Assembly (NCBI GenBank): GCA_022606425.2
Contig: JAHDVF020001225.1
Span: 496,001 to 560,000 of the forward strand
Direction: 5' to 3'
Origin: Lepidostoma basale
Taxonomy: Eukaryota; Arthropoda; Insecta; Trichoptera; Lepidostomatidae
DNA length: 64,000 nt
Part shown: piece by piece, positions 31,740 through 42,310 of the stretch
How the letters are laid out: the number at the start of each line of letters is the position of its first letter
Position numbering within the stretch: position 1 is the first letter of the stretch
Translations under genes and position numbers: made by a program
Notes under the pieces: generated by a model
The model's database searches: none
What the model saw: the letters and a program-made list of their open reading frames with translations, nothing else
Told to the model about the DNA's origin: nothing

Positions 31740-32300
31740 TATTAGTTTTATCGTTTTTATAAAGAATTTTGACAAGTGTAAAAATAATTATTTCATTTGT
31801 TCCATTGACAATTTGAATAATTTCTTCGATATTATTTTTAAGTTCTTGCTGGTTAAGAGCCTAATTACAGCTAATTTAAGAAACGGTGGATACGTGTTAC
31901 ATAAATTAAATAAACACAAAAGTCCGGATCGTCAATGTCAACATGTGCAACATAGAAAAAAACATTACGTGCTAAATTAAAAAAACGGTGGATTCGTGGA
32001 ACATAAATTAAATAGACAATATGTGCACCATCTAAAATTAACATTTTGTGTTAAATTATTTTTATTTTGTTATTTTATATCATTGTTTTTTATATTATTT
32101 GTTTTAGATTTACTTTGTGGGTGTTGGACAATCGAATTGTGCGCGGGAGATGCCTATTAGTGGCGATGAGGTTCGCAACCCATCACACCGCGTCTCCCGC
32201 GGAGCGAAAAGAGAAGGATGGAGTACCGCATCAGTAAAAGTGTGACAGTCCATTCTTTCTGCCTACCCTTTCGGGGAGACGGCGTGATGGTTAGTTAGTT
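31740..32300 (+). mobile_element. RTN: non-autonomous element with the RTE-a 3' end
   Basis: A non-coding body (AAGAATTTTGACAAGTGTAA .. CGCGGGAGATGCCTATTAGT .. GCGTCTCCCGCG) ends in the same 60 bases as RTE-a, then GTTA units. GCGGGAGA and TCTCCCGC form an inverted pair. Copies: 54980-55450 (minus, equally long), 38690-38945 and 35320-35712. Confidence 0.7.
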
Positions 32301-32324
32301 TACAACATACATTTTCCACACATT

Positions 32325-32750
32325 TTTTCAAACTGATTCGGGGCTCTATTGAGAACCCCTATGTTCTGGAGCAAATAGGTCTTTTTGTTCCTGATAACTA
32401 CCTGCGACAACGCCGACATCAATTGTTATTTACTCTGTCAACCTGCCTTTGGTGATGCTAGTAGGAAGAGCAATTCGGACGCTGAATCTAATCATCTCGG
32501 ACTTAGACATTTTCAGTGTCAGTGAGGCAGAATTCATAAAAAAATATTGCGAATTCTGGAAAGAGTACTGCCTCACTGACGTCGACATATTTGGATTCCT
32601 TCTGATATGTACGATTTTTTGGTCTCATGTTGTTTTGTTTTATTTTATCTTTGTAATACCGTTTTGTGTCCAAACGAGTCGTCTAAATGTTTTATCGTTT
32701 GTAATGTCTCATTTGTGTATAATCTATAAATAAATAAATAAATAAATAAT
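32325..32750 (+). pseudogene. LINE-J variant with 3' hairpin and (TAAA)n tail
   Basis: LFVPDNYLRQRRHQLLFTLS is the coding end. The 3' UTR carries GTCAGTGAGGCA and TGCCTCACTGAC (about 32518-32582), then (TAAA)n at 32725-32748. Confidence 0.7.
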
Positions 32751-32885
32751 ACCAGGAACGCATTCGTGATGGTTCGATATTAGGAAGACAAGATACCTTC
32801 TAATTGCTCTTCCCACCGGTGTCACCAGAGGTAGTTTGGTTCTGGCGGCCAGTAGGTAAAACAATCTGTGCTGTCATGTGCTGTG
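32751..32885 (-). repeat. LINE-J 3' fragment
   Basis: GGAACGCATTCGTGATGGTT and CTTCCCACCGGTGTCACCAG match the family coding end and UTR in reverse. Confidence 0.6.
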
Positions 32886-33139
32886 AGATTCATTCAAAAA
32901 GATCTCAAGAAAGACCAGATACCACCATACGCCACACAGGACACAGTTACAATCCTGGAGACGCCATACAAGAAGAGTAAATGGGACATGGCTTGGAAGA
33001 AGAAAAATAAAAGCATCTTGGGGGAGGATAAAACAGAAAGGCCTTCTATTCTCGGTGAAAATCTGTATGTAAAAGCACCCCGTTTTCAGATAGTAATAGA
33101 TTTCAACAGAAAACACTTAAAACAAATTTATTATTTCTT

Positions 33140-33260
33140 GAACAATTATGTAAAACTCCATATTAAATAATTAATACGAATGAAAACGTCGGTTTCCTAA
33201 AAGTTTTATTATATTTTACGGGAAATTTGAAGAACCTTAGAAAGGCGAAACATGCCGAAA
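33140..33260. mobile_element. PLE/HHR family-7 copy
   Basis: A reversed arm (CATATTAAATAATTAATACG .. CTAAAAGTTTTATTATATTT) meets TTGAAGA A CCTT AGA AAGG C GAAAC AT GCC at 33228-33259. Confidence 0.55.
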
Positions 33261-33264
33261 ATCA

Positions 33265-33575
33265 TTCTCCATAGATGGCGTTAGTGGGTCGGTTGTATAG
33301 GTTAATCTTGAAAAATTCACAAGTGCAACCAAATCTACATAGATGGCTGACTGAAACTGACACGTGAAGATAGAAATGGATTTTGAAGTATATATACATC
33401 TTCCAAAATTTGTCATGCATGATCATAATAACAAAGGTGGAATGGGGAATGTTGTAATTACATAAAGCGTGCGCTTAACCCAACCAATGACAGGTCATAA
33501 GTCCTGTAAACACCTTGATCATCCATGTTCAGTTTCCAGTTTGCGTCTTCGTCTCTATTGAGATACAATTAAAAT
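33265..33575 (-). repeat. R531 repeat copy
   Basis: It has the GTGCGCTTAACCCAACCAAT core and the edge TCTATTGAGATACAATTAA. Confidence 0.65.
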
Positions 33576-33899
33576 TTAAACATTCGTAATAATTACTTAA
33601 AACTAAACTGGGAAATAGAAATGCCCTCAAACAAATGGAAATTTATGCGTTAAACGGCTAAAATACCTGAAAAAGGTAAAGAATTTTTTTTTTGATGAAA
33701 CGACCAAACTGATAGAGGAAAGAATATGGGAATAATCTATTTCTGAATAAATCGTGATTGACAGACAGATTGCTTACCTCACTGGCATCATCAACTGCAG
33801 GCGAGCATCTTCTTCTTCGATGGTCCTACAGCCGGCTTTAGCATCCAACTTCTCTTGTCCTCCGCTGAGACCCTCCAATTCTGTATTTGCAGCAACTGG

Positions 33900-34075
33900 G
33901 TGATAAAAAAAATATATGATGTCACTGTTGATCCCATTTCTACGACATTTATCTCACTTTCATCCTTCCAAGTTTCACTTCCATATATAAGGGTCCGTAC
34001 TCTATTATGTGCTGCCATTTTTGATTCAGTGGATACATTTCTTTTTTCAGTGATGACTGTGACTTCAATGACTCT
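33900..34075 (-). repeat. RTE-a fragment
   Basis: MAAHNRVRTLIYGSETWKDE with NVVEM matches the family thumb region. Confidence 0.55.
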
Positions 34076-34094
34076 TTAAGACACGGTTTGAAAA

Positions 34095-34390
34095 CTGCAG
34101 ATAGTCAAATGATTTTACTGAATTCTCTTGGTGGTAATTCTTTTTTAATAATCATTAAATAAAACGATTTTTTTAACTACTTCCACTTTTGTCTTTATTT
34201 TGACAGCGAGCGGTTTAACCAGGCTTGCTGGCATCACCAGTCTGTCGATGCCAGTGAACCTGGTGAAACCGGCCGTTGTCGAAATAAAAACAAAAGTGGA
34301 AGAAGTTAAAAAAACATCGTTTTTATTACATATTCATATTTCGTGAATATTAATAATCTGAATAAAGTCTGTTATAGCAGACAGAGAGTT
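34095..34390. mobile_element. PLE/HHR family-4 inverted dimer
   Basis: Two inverted arms meet at GGCATCACCAGTCTGTCGAT (about 34230). Each carries CCAG..CCTGG, AAAC, CGG and then TGTCGAAATAAA or its complement. The combined fold-back is about 230 bp. Confidence 0.7.
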
Positions 34391-35030
34391 AAATAATACA
34401 TAGTACTCGTAACGCTAAAAACATCCGAGATATTATTTAAATAACTTATATAACAGATCAACCCAAGTCCCTGAAACTTTTCATCCGCGTCATCATAAAT
34501 TCGGTAATCCTCGCTGTCTGGTCGATGAAATAATTTCCCGCCTTTCGCGGGATAAACTCCCCTCCTCCCCGTTATCCGAGCATCCTCCCAGGAACGTAAA
34601 TCACAACGAGTCGCTGTCGATAGGTAAACCGATAAGTTTAACCGTGAAACTATGAAGGCAGTAAAAGGGCTCCTTGATACGTCACCTGCAGGTATGAAAA
34701 CAGAGCAAGGGTGTAAAAAAGTAAGTCATTTATCGATAAACTGTTTATTAATTAAAGTACACAATTTGGGAAATTATTTCGTCCAAAGGTAAACCCTCGT
34801 CTTCGCGGCACTCATTTAATCGAACAGTAAAATTTCTTATGACGGCTCGGCAGGTAGACTCCGCGATGGCTGCCATTTCGTTACAAATATTTTATTTCAC
34901 CTTTTTACTTTTTCAAACGTTATATATAAATATGTTAGCTATAATAATTTTTTTAATCCATTGAATATAAATCTTCTTGAATACCTGTAATACCAATATT
35001 TAAATTCAGTAAATTTTACATAAATATTTT
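34391..35030. other. Unrecognised stretch with moderate GC
   Basis: Non-repetitive in this window and without coding motifs. It is one of the few candidates for single-copy host DNA. Confidence 0.4.
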
Positions 35031-35034
35031 AAGA

Positions 35035-35215
35035 CTATTTTTGTATAGATTAATGTTTACCACCCCTGATCTGTATGTATATAGAGGACTCGGTTTGTAA
35101 TAGTGTTAACAGTCTGTCGATACCAGCGAGCCTGGCGAAACCGGTCGCTGTCGAAATAAAGAGAAATGTGGAATTAGTTATACAAAAACATCGTTTTATT
35201 TAATTATTATTCCTT
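35035..35215 (+). mobile_element. PLE/HHR family-4 copy
   Basis: TTTACCACCCCTGATCTGTA leads to CAGT CTGTCGA T ACCAG..CTGG C GAAAC CG GTC GCTG (about 35112-35155), then AAATAAAG. CAGT and GCTG can pair as stem I. Confidence 0.6.
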
Positions 35216-35319
35216 TTTTATGTTATATTATACCTGACATATTTGCTTCAGTCGATATGGGATACGTTTTATATTATATAATTAGTTATCGATGATAATT
35301 AATAATACATAAATAAGAT

Positions 35320-35712
35320 ATACGGGATGACGGAGAGATGCCTATTGGTGGCGATGTGGTTCGCAACCCATCATACAGCGTCTCCCGCGGGGGCGAAAAG
35401 AGAAGGATGGAGTGCCACATCGGTTAAAGTGTGAGTCGACCTTCGTGTCTGAGCTCTAACTTCCATTCCGAAGGTCCCTGGTTCGATTCCCGGCGATGGC
35501 AGTGTGATTGTCACACTTTCTTGGTCTGGTGTAGAATTCACGTGACAATAAAATGGCGATAGATTGGCTACCCATCACGTGTCATAAGAATCAATATAAT
35601 AGCTAAAATAAATTTTATGCAATAATTAGGTTCAAACGATCTGTTGTATACAAGGAAAAAAAGTGTGGCAGTCCATTATTTCTGCCTACTCCTTCAGGAA
35701 GACGGCGTGATG
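35320..35712 (+). mobile_element. RTN copy split by SINE1
   Basis: RTN runs to 35433 (..TTAAAGTGTG) and resumes at 35660 with AAAGTGTGGCAGTCCATTAT to the 3' end GGCGTGATG. Confidence 0.75.
35434..35659 (+). repeat. SINE1 insertion with 8-bp target duplication
   Basis: AAAGTGTG flanks both ends (35426-35433, 35660-35667). A perfect B box GGTTCGATTCC precedes GGCGATGGCAGTGTGATTG and AATTCACGTGACAATAAAAT. Confidence 0.8.
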
Positions 35713-35875
35713 TGAATGCGGTGCGAATGATTGAGAAATCGATGCGCGTGCATGAAACGATGTATGAATGTTGAAGAATCGAGAGAAATATGTCAGGAAA
35801 CAAAAGTGTGGCAGTTCATTTTTTCTGCCTACTCCTTCGGGGAGACGGAGTGATAGTTAGTTAGTTAGTTAGTTT
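35713..35875 (+). repeat. RTE-a 3' end with (GTTA)n tail
   Basis: RCMNVEESREICQETKVWQF-like coding end, then GTTA units. Confidence 0.65.
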
Positions 35876-36229
35876 AAAAAGATAAGTGAATTTAAACTAG
35901 AATGGTTACGACTGTAACCACTTTGACTCTAACATTTGGCTCAGTAGGAGGTGTAATCCAGTAGTTATGTTATACAATAATTGATAGTGATTGTTGGTAG
36001 TGGCCCATTATTGTAACTGGCGATGTTAAAATGGAGTTGAGCAGGCCCGGTTCTATCACAGGTTCAATTTAATTTAAAAAACAGGGCGCATTAAACTTTT
36101 TTGTTTGTTTGTTATAGAATCAACTTATTGAACACTAAGGCATTAACACTGTGGAAGTTCATAGTAATATACTTAGGAAATTGAAAATAACATTGTTTAA
36201 TCTACTAATTATAAAAAAATATTTAAAAA

Positions 36230-36268
36230 GCACGACAGTTTCGGAGGATACCTCCATCTTCAAGTGTA
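36230..36268 (-). ncRNA. Hammerhead-like motif, family 3
   Basis: The minus strand reads CAC, TTGAAGA (36257-36263), T, GGAGG TAT CCTCC, GAAAC (36238-36242), T, GTC, GTG. Stem II has five perfect pairs and CAC/GTG can form stem I. C3 is T, and one base is missing in the stem III loop relative to the plus copy. Confidence 0.6.
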
Positions 36269-36283
36269 AAAATATAATCTTCT

Positions 36284-36893
36284 TCTTCTTCTTTTTTGCT
36301 TTTGGTAGACTCAGGAGTCTGTTATTTCAGGCGGGTCCTCTTGAGATGCTGAACTCCAGCTCTCTCTCCACCGTTTCGGGGGTCTTCCTGGTCGACGTTG
36401 TCCGTTTGGCGTTCCATGGAGAGCTATGTTTGGTATTCTATTTGAGCTCATCCTCTCTACGTGTTGATGCCAGTATCACCGTCTTTGACGTCCCCATCTG
36501 ACCACATCTTCGGCCTCGCAGATTTCTCGGATTGCTGTATTCCTAACTCGATCACGTAGGGTCTTGCCAGCTATAGCGCGGAGTGTTTTCATCTCGGTTG
36601 TCCTGAGCATGCTCTTTGTCTTGACAGAGTCTGCCCTCGATTCAATGCCATATGTGAGGATTGGTCGCACACAGGTCTTATAGATGCGTACCTTGCTGTC
36701 AGTCCTCATGTCCTTGTTTCTCCATATGACAACTTTCAGGCAGCCTGTAACTGCTGCAGCCCTATCCACCTGTGACCTTACTTCTCTGGGGAGGTCATTA
36801 GAGCTGGTTACTTCGCTTTCGAGATATCTGAATAGGTCCACCTGTTCAATTTCCTCCTGGCGCGGCGTACGGAGACTTCGCATCTCTCTATAA
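36284..36893 (-). pseudogene. LINE-GAA C-terminal copy
   Basis: The frame 36476-36883 (135 residues) has VDLFRYLESEVTSSNDLPRE, TDSKVRIYKTCVRPILTYGI, LRTTEMKTLRAIAGKTLRDR and NTAIREICEAEDVVRWGRQ. The 3' end is a (GAA)n tail (TTC run at 36284). The RT core is missing. Confidence 0.75.
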
Positions 36894-36917
36894 TATATCT
36901 ATAATATATTATATTTT

Positions 36918-36956
36918 TACACCTGAAGATGTAGGTATACTCCGAAACGTGTTTTT
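36918..36956 (+). ncRNA. Hammerhead-like motif, exact CUGAAGA core
   Basis: CTGAAGA (36923-36929), T, GTAGG TATA CTCC, GAAAC (36944-36948), GT, GTT. It has the same layout as the minus copy at 36230. The 3' flank has become poly(T), so stem I is lost. Confidence 0.6.
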
Positions 36957-37039
36957 TTTTTTTTTTAATAATTAGTGGATTAAACAAAGCTATTTTCACT
37001 TCTAGCTTTTTTCTAATAAAGCTATTTTCACCCCCTTGT

Positions 37040-37170
37040 TGTTGCCGTCTTTAAATGTAACTCCCGGATAGACCGGGGACAGGCCCAGGGAGTGTTTGAG
37101 CAAGGCTGACAAAAATACGCCGCTACGCCCTATAACAGCCTCGGGTATTGGGCGGAAACTTCTATGTTCC
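37040..37170 (+). repeat. R1-clade element 3' terminus
   Basis: GGACAGGCCCAGGGAGTGTT, then CCCTATAACAGCCTCGGGTA, corresponds to the 3' end at 49.23-49.34 kb. Confidence 0.7.
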
Positions 37171-37640
37171 TTTAAAAAAACGGTTCATTACATTCACTTT
37201 TAGAGGAATTCATAATAATAACAATAAAATTAAATAAATACACGGTTTAATATGCGCTAAATGCTTTGAGGCCGGCCCTGAAGCTAAGTGAGCAAATAAA
37301 TATTAATGAAGAAGGCAAATCTATGAAGGGTTAAACAAGGGTTAGTAGAAACGCCCAAAAAGTTGTTTTAGAAGCCACAGAGTTGTTGGAACAGTCTCCG
37401 TTGATTCAGCAGTTATTTAGCAATTTCCTCTATGTATCCACACTTACTTGGAAAAAGGTATTTGTATTGCTATTTAATTTTTATTCTATTTCACTATTCA
37501 TAATAAAACGACACAATTAGTGCGAATTTTATAATACCAAGCACTATCGAAGCAAATTAAATTGAAATATTTTGAACTTTTCATAACACACTTATGGTCT
37601 GAAGGTGAATATAAAAAAAACACAATATATGATAATTAAT
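37171..37640. other. Unrecognised stretch
   Basis: No frame or repeat match was found. Confidence 0.4.
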
Positions 37641-37644
37641 ACGA

Positions 37645-38250
37645 ATGAAATCATGACAGTCTGCAACATTAGCGTGAATGGTGAAAATGGTGAGGGCGAG
37701 TGGAGAGGGATATTGAAAGAAGGGTTGGGGCAGGCAACAAAGTGAATGGTGCACTTAAAGCTGTCATCGCAAACAAAAACCTATCCAAAAAAGAAACATG
37801 GAACTGGCAAAAGAAGGATGAAAGTAGAATAAATGCAGTAGAAATGAAATCTCTTAGACGAATGTGTGGATACTCTGTGTATGATAGAGTGTCGAATAAA
37901 AATATAAGAAGTGAATGCGGTGCGAATGATCGTGTTATGAACAAAATAATGAAAGGATCATTAAGATGGTTTGGACATATGGAAAGAATGAATGAAGAAA
38001 TAATGGTAAAAAAATTACATGTTAACGATGTAAATGGAACCAGAAAAAGAGAAATGTGGCACGATCAAATAAATAAAATATTGAATGTCGGCCATGTGAG
38101 GAGTCAGAGAAATCGACGCGCGTGCATGACACGATGTATGAATGTTGAGGAATCGAAAGAAATATGCCAGGAAAGAAAAGTGTGGCAGTCCATTCTTTCT
38201 GCTTACCCCTTCGGGGAGATGGCGTGATGGTTAGTTAGTTAGTTAGTTCA
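37645..38250 (+). pseudogene. RTE-a LINE C-terminal copy with (GTTA)n tail
   Basis: The frame 37700-38227 (175 residues) contains RRVGAGNKVNGALKAVIANK, RRMCGYSVYDRVSNKNIRSE, GSLRWFGHMERMNEEIMVKK, NRRACMTRCMNVEESKEICQ and WQSILSAYPFG. An internal deletion removes the MAVHNGVLVPTLMYGSEA segment, yet the frame is kept. The GRPRKT motif is also lost. Confidence 0.75.
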
Positions 38251-38261
38251 TACGAATGAAA

Positions 38262-38430
38262 ACGTCTATTTTCTAGGAGTTTTTAAATATTTTATGGAAA
38301 TGACATGTTTCACATTTCTAAGGCATAAGCAAATGTTATCAAATATCATCACATTTGATATTGCTGTAGAAAGGCGATACATGTCATTCTCATAAACTTA
38401 AATATAACTTCTAGAAAACAAACGTTTTAC
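38262..38430. mobile_element. PLE/HHR family-7 inverted dimer
   Basis: Left minus arm: ATGCCTTAGAAATG TGAAAC ATGTC. Right plus arm: GCTGTAGAAAGGC GATAC ATGTC. Both keep the ATTTCC/ATTCTC and CTTCTAGAAAAC tail. Confidence 0.6.
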
Positions 38431-38434
38431 AACA

Positions 38435-38585
38435 ACAGCAACAAAAAACCATCAAGCCATTTCCCCGTAGGAGTAGAAAGAGAGAATGGACCGCCACACC
38501 ACTCTATCCTGGCACACCTCTCTAGATTCCTCCACATTCATACAACGAGTCTTACACGCACGTTGATTCTTCCGCCTTCGTTTTA
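38435..38585 (-). repeat. RTE-a 3' end, GTT-tail subfamily
   Basis: ACAACAACAGCAACAAAAAA precedes CCATCAAGCC and the coding end. Confidence 0.65.
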
Positions 38586-38689
38586 ATTCATATTAATCAT
38601 ATAACATAATATGGAATATGCATTTATTCAACAAACAATATAAATAAATATTAACTCTGTAATCTGTATAATATCACCCGAAATCAATT

Positions 38690-38945
38690 TTATATAATTA
38701 TGATTTTATATCATTGTATTTTATATAATTTGTTTTAGATGCATGTTGTGGACGTTGGACGATCGAAGTGTTCGCGGGAGATGCCTATTAGTGGTGATGA
38801 GGTTCGCAACCCGTAACACCGCGTCTCTCGCGGGGGCGAAAAGAGAATGATGGAGTGCCGCATCGATTAAAGTGTGGCAGTCCATTCTTTCTGCCTACCC
38901 TTTCGGGGAGATGCCGTGATGGTTAGTCAGTTAGTTAGTTAGTTA
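38690..38945 (+). mobile_element. RTN copy, 5'-shortened
   Basis: TGTTTTAGATGCATGTTGTG to GTTAGTTAGTTAG, with CGCGGGAGATGCC and CGTCTCTCGCG. Confidence 0.7.
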
Positions 38946-39062
38946 TGATTTTATTTTATTTATTATTATTATTGTTACTATTTATTATTATTATTATTAG
39001 TAGTATTATTATTATCAATACAGTGCTAGCCAAATCGATGTAAAGGGTAAAGCTATCATACT

Positions 39063-39216
39063 CGTATTGATTCTCGTGAAATGTTATAGGTAGCTAATCT
39101 ATCTCAATTTGATTGTCACGTAAATTCTTCACCAGATCAAAGACAGTGTGACAATCACACTGCCATCGCCTGGAACCGAACCCGGGACCTTTGTAATGGC
39201 AATGAAAGCATTTACC
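39063..39216 (-). repeat. SINE1 copy
   Basis: On the minus strand GGTTCGGTTCC (B box) precedes GGCGATGGCAGTGTGATTG. Confidence 0.7.
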
Positions 39217-39599
39217 ACTATTCACGATTGGACTTCTATTCCATCACGATGCGTTTATAGGGGTGGCCAACAAGCCGATCGCGTTCGACCATAGCTCGTG
39301 AGAGTATACAAACATAGTGAACAGACACAGTATGCAATTCACACCTCTACCACTTTGATATATGATACTCACTTCTATGATATGAAGTCGATCGCGACAC
39401 ATTTGTAAATTTCATGTAGCAAAAATAATATTTTAATTTCATATTATTGTTGTACGTTACACTCTACATTCCCATCTACTTATTGATACACAAGACATCG
39501 GCTGTTTTTAAAAAACTACTTTGACGGTTAACATTATTCGTTTAAAAGGTTATTATACTCTTTTTAAGTTAAAAAATAAACATTTTTTCAATTCATTTA

Positions 39600-40260
39600 T
39601 TATTCTCTCGTGGCCGACATTCAATATTTGATTAATTTATTGTGCCACGTTTTCCTCAGTCTCCCTATATTTCTAGTTCCGTTGACGTCATTTACATAAA
39701 CCTTCTTTATCATTTTTTCTTCATTTATTTTTTCCATGTTTCCAAACCATCTTAATGATATTTTCTTTATTTTGTTCATAATACTTTCATTCATATTGTG
39801 AAATATTATCAAATTAAACTTTTTTATCGATTCATCAATATTTTTGCCGTATTCTATTTTGCAATACATTACTAAAAATATTGTTTTAATTAACAACAAC
39901 AGCAACAAACCATCACGCCGTTTTTCTGTAGGGGTAGGCAGAGAGAATGGACCGTCATACTACTCTATTCTGACACACCTCTCTAGCTTCCTCCACATTT
40001 GGATGCATGAATGGAAAAAGAATGGTCAAGAAAGTATACGTTAACGATATAAATGGGGTACGGAGTCGAGGTAGACCTAGAAAAACATGGCATTATCAAA
40101 TTAATCGAATCTTAAAGGTTGGTCATGTTAGAAGTCTGAGGAATTGACGTGCGTGTATGACTCGTTGTATGAATGTGGATGAACCTACAGTGGTGTGTCA
40201 GGATAGAGAAGTGTGGCGGTCAATTTTCTCTGATGATGGGTGATGGGTTAGGTGATGGGT
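39600..40260. repeat. RTE-a fragments: minus, minus, then plus
   Basis: 39600-39850 minus (frame with SLRWFGNMEKINEEKMIKKV, RLRKTWHNK). 39892-40001 is a minus GTT-tail end joined directly at about 40002 to a plus fragment (KRMVKKVYVNDINGVRSRG .. VGHVRSLRN) ending in a degenerate tail. Confidence 0.65.
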
Positions 40261-40504
40261 TAGCCATCCCTGTTATATAGAGTTAGATTTAAGGGGTAGG
40301 GTTATACTTAGTATATATTCACTAATTTATTGGGTCTGTACCGAATTCAAATTCCAATATTCATCGCAATAACAGTCAGTTCGACGCTCGGGTGTCACAC
40401 TGAATCATTCCTAATAAACTTAATCTAGCGAACCGCCTGCGGTGACGTTAACAAGGTCTGGAATTCGGAAAATCAAATTCAAATTTTGTGTCTAGCCTAA
40501 TAAT

Positions 40505-40620
40505 AATAATAATATTATAATAAATTGGATAATTTATGGAGCGCCATTTTAATGAATTACTCATCTCAAGGGCGCTTTAGAAAATGCTCAGTTTTTTGAA
40601 CTAGATAAATAATAATAATA
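40505..40620 (-). repeat. CR1-like 3' stem-loop with TAA tails
   Basis: AGCGCC..CAAGGGCGCT at 40541-40577, almost identical to 122-158. Confidence 0.6.
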
Positions 40621-40640
40621 ATATAATAATAATAACAATT

Positions 40641-40796
40641 AATTGTATCTCAATAGAGACGAAGATGCAAATTGGGAACAGAATATGGTAGTCGAGGTGT
40701 TTACAGGACTTATGACCTGTCATTAGTTGGGTTATGCGCACGCTTTATGTAATACAACATTCACCATTTCACCCTTCTAAATAATAATAATAATAA

Positions 40797-40827
<31 letters not shown>

Positions 40828-41840
40828 TAGAATTATCAACGTATTCAGTTTATGTCTGACAAATTTTTGTAAGTTGTATATATGCTACTATGTAACACCA
40901 AACTTCACATGTTAGTTTCAATCTACACACTAGCACCATCTATGAAGATTAGATTAAGCAATAAGCAGAAGATCTTTTTATTAACGCAATGTGAAAGGCT
41001 ACCGCCATTAACGTATTGCTAGATAACGCCTGGAGATGTCATTCCAATTTATACTCGTATGTTTTTTTTTAACTTGGACCAGTTTTTTTGTTTTTTACAA
41101 CATTTTAAATGTATACAAATACTTGAACGAATACTGGATTTTACCCATTGCGGGTTATCATTTCAATGATTAATTGTATCTCAATAGAGACGAAGATGCA
41201 AATTGGGAACAGAATATGGTAGTCGAGGTGTTTACAGGACTAATGACCTGTCATTGGTTGGGTTAAGCGCACGCTTTATGTTATACCACATTCCCCATTC
41301 CACCCTTCTTAATAATAATAATAATAAGAATAAGAATAATAATAATAATAATAATAATTAGAATTATCAACGTATTCAGTTTATGTCTGACAAATTTTTG
41401 TAAGTTGTATATATGCTACTATGTAACACCAAACTTCACATGTTAGTTTCAATCTACACACTAGCACCATCTATGAAGATTAGATTAAGCAATAAGCAGA
41501 AGATCTTTTTATTAACGCAATGTGAAAGGCTACCGCCATTAACGTATTGCTAGATAACGCCTGGAGATGTCACTCCAATTTATACTCGTATGTTTTTTTT
41601 TAACTTGGACCAGTTTTTTTGTTTTTTACAACATTTTAAATGTATACAAATACTTGAACGAATACTGGATTTTACCCATTGCGGGTTATCATTTCAATGA
41701 TTAATTGTATCTCAATAGAGACGAAGATGCAAATTGGGAACAGAATATGGTAGTCGAGGTGTTTACAGGACTAATGACCTGTCATTGGTTGGGTTAAGCG
41801 CACGCTTTATGTTATACCACATTCCCCATTCCACCCTTCT
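40641..41840 (+). repeat. Tandem array of the 531-bp R531 unit
   Basis: The edge AATTGTATCTCAATAGAGAC occurs at 40641, 41172 and 41703, an exact 531-bp period. Units 1 and 2 are nearly identical and the third is cut by a microsatellite. An AAT run lies within each unit. Confidence 0.85.
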
Positions 41841-41857
41841 TAATAATAATAATAATA

Positions 41858-41916
<59 letters not shown>

Positions 41917-41935
41917 AATAATAATAATAACAATT
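41841..41935 (+). repeat. TAA/ATG/TAA compound microsatellite
   Basis: About 18 uninterrupted ATG units are flanked by TAA units. The aspartate run of the overlapping frame is this repeat. Confidence 0.85.
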
Positions 41936-41944
41936 ATCAACATA

Positions 41945-42010
41945 TTTAGTATGAGGGCTGCACCTGACGTAGTCGATCAGCCCTTCCTATCAGGAAATGA
42001 TAATTTAAAA
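41945..42010 (-). repeat. CR1-like 3' UTR fragment
   Basis: AGTATGAGGGCTGCACCTGA matches 237-256. Confidence 0.6.
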
Positions 42011-42185
42011 AGATACTGAAAACGTCCAAATCCGAGATGATTAGATTCAAGGTCCGAATTGCTCTTCCTACTGGCATCACCAAACAACTGTAAAAATTTG
42101 ACCACTGATCTGTTTGTATATAAAGAAGTATGTTTATATCAGAGTCTTAAGTATGTCGATGCCAGTGAGTTAGTTAGTAAGTTAG

Positions 42186-42305
42186 TTAGCAAAAAAAATG
42201 TGTTTTTGGTTTCTAAATGATGGTCAAAATTCACACAATGATTCGCCATTTCCGAAAAGATGTTTCTGTTTTGTATGAAATTTTATATTCATATAACTTC
42301 AGATA
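42186..42305 (-). repeat. Penelope-like C-terminal scrap
   Basis: AATGATGGTCAAAATTCACA and GCAAAAAAAATGTGTTTTTG match 21645-21700. Confidence 0.55.
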
Positions 42306-42310
42306 ACATA

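Larger units (their letters stand above)
36180..37015. mobile_element. PLE/HHR family-3 inverted dimer opened by a LINE-GAA insertion
   Basis: The minus arm (36180-36283) and plus arm (36894-37015) are inverted copies. The LINE-GAA copy sits exactly between them. Confidence 0.65.

Noticed and set aside
35434..35520. Possible tRNA gene (perfect B box)
   Set aside because: The A box and cloverleaf are poor, and a shared non-tRNA body plus a target duplication show it is a SINE.
40641..41840. CRISPR-like array
   Set aside because: 531-bp units without short repeats and spacers, in a eukaryotic transposon context.
41734..41949. Protein with a long Asp/Asn run
   Set aside because: Translation of ATG and TAA microsatellites after an R531 unit.
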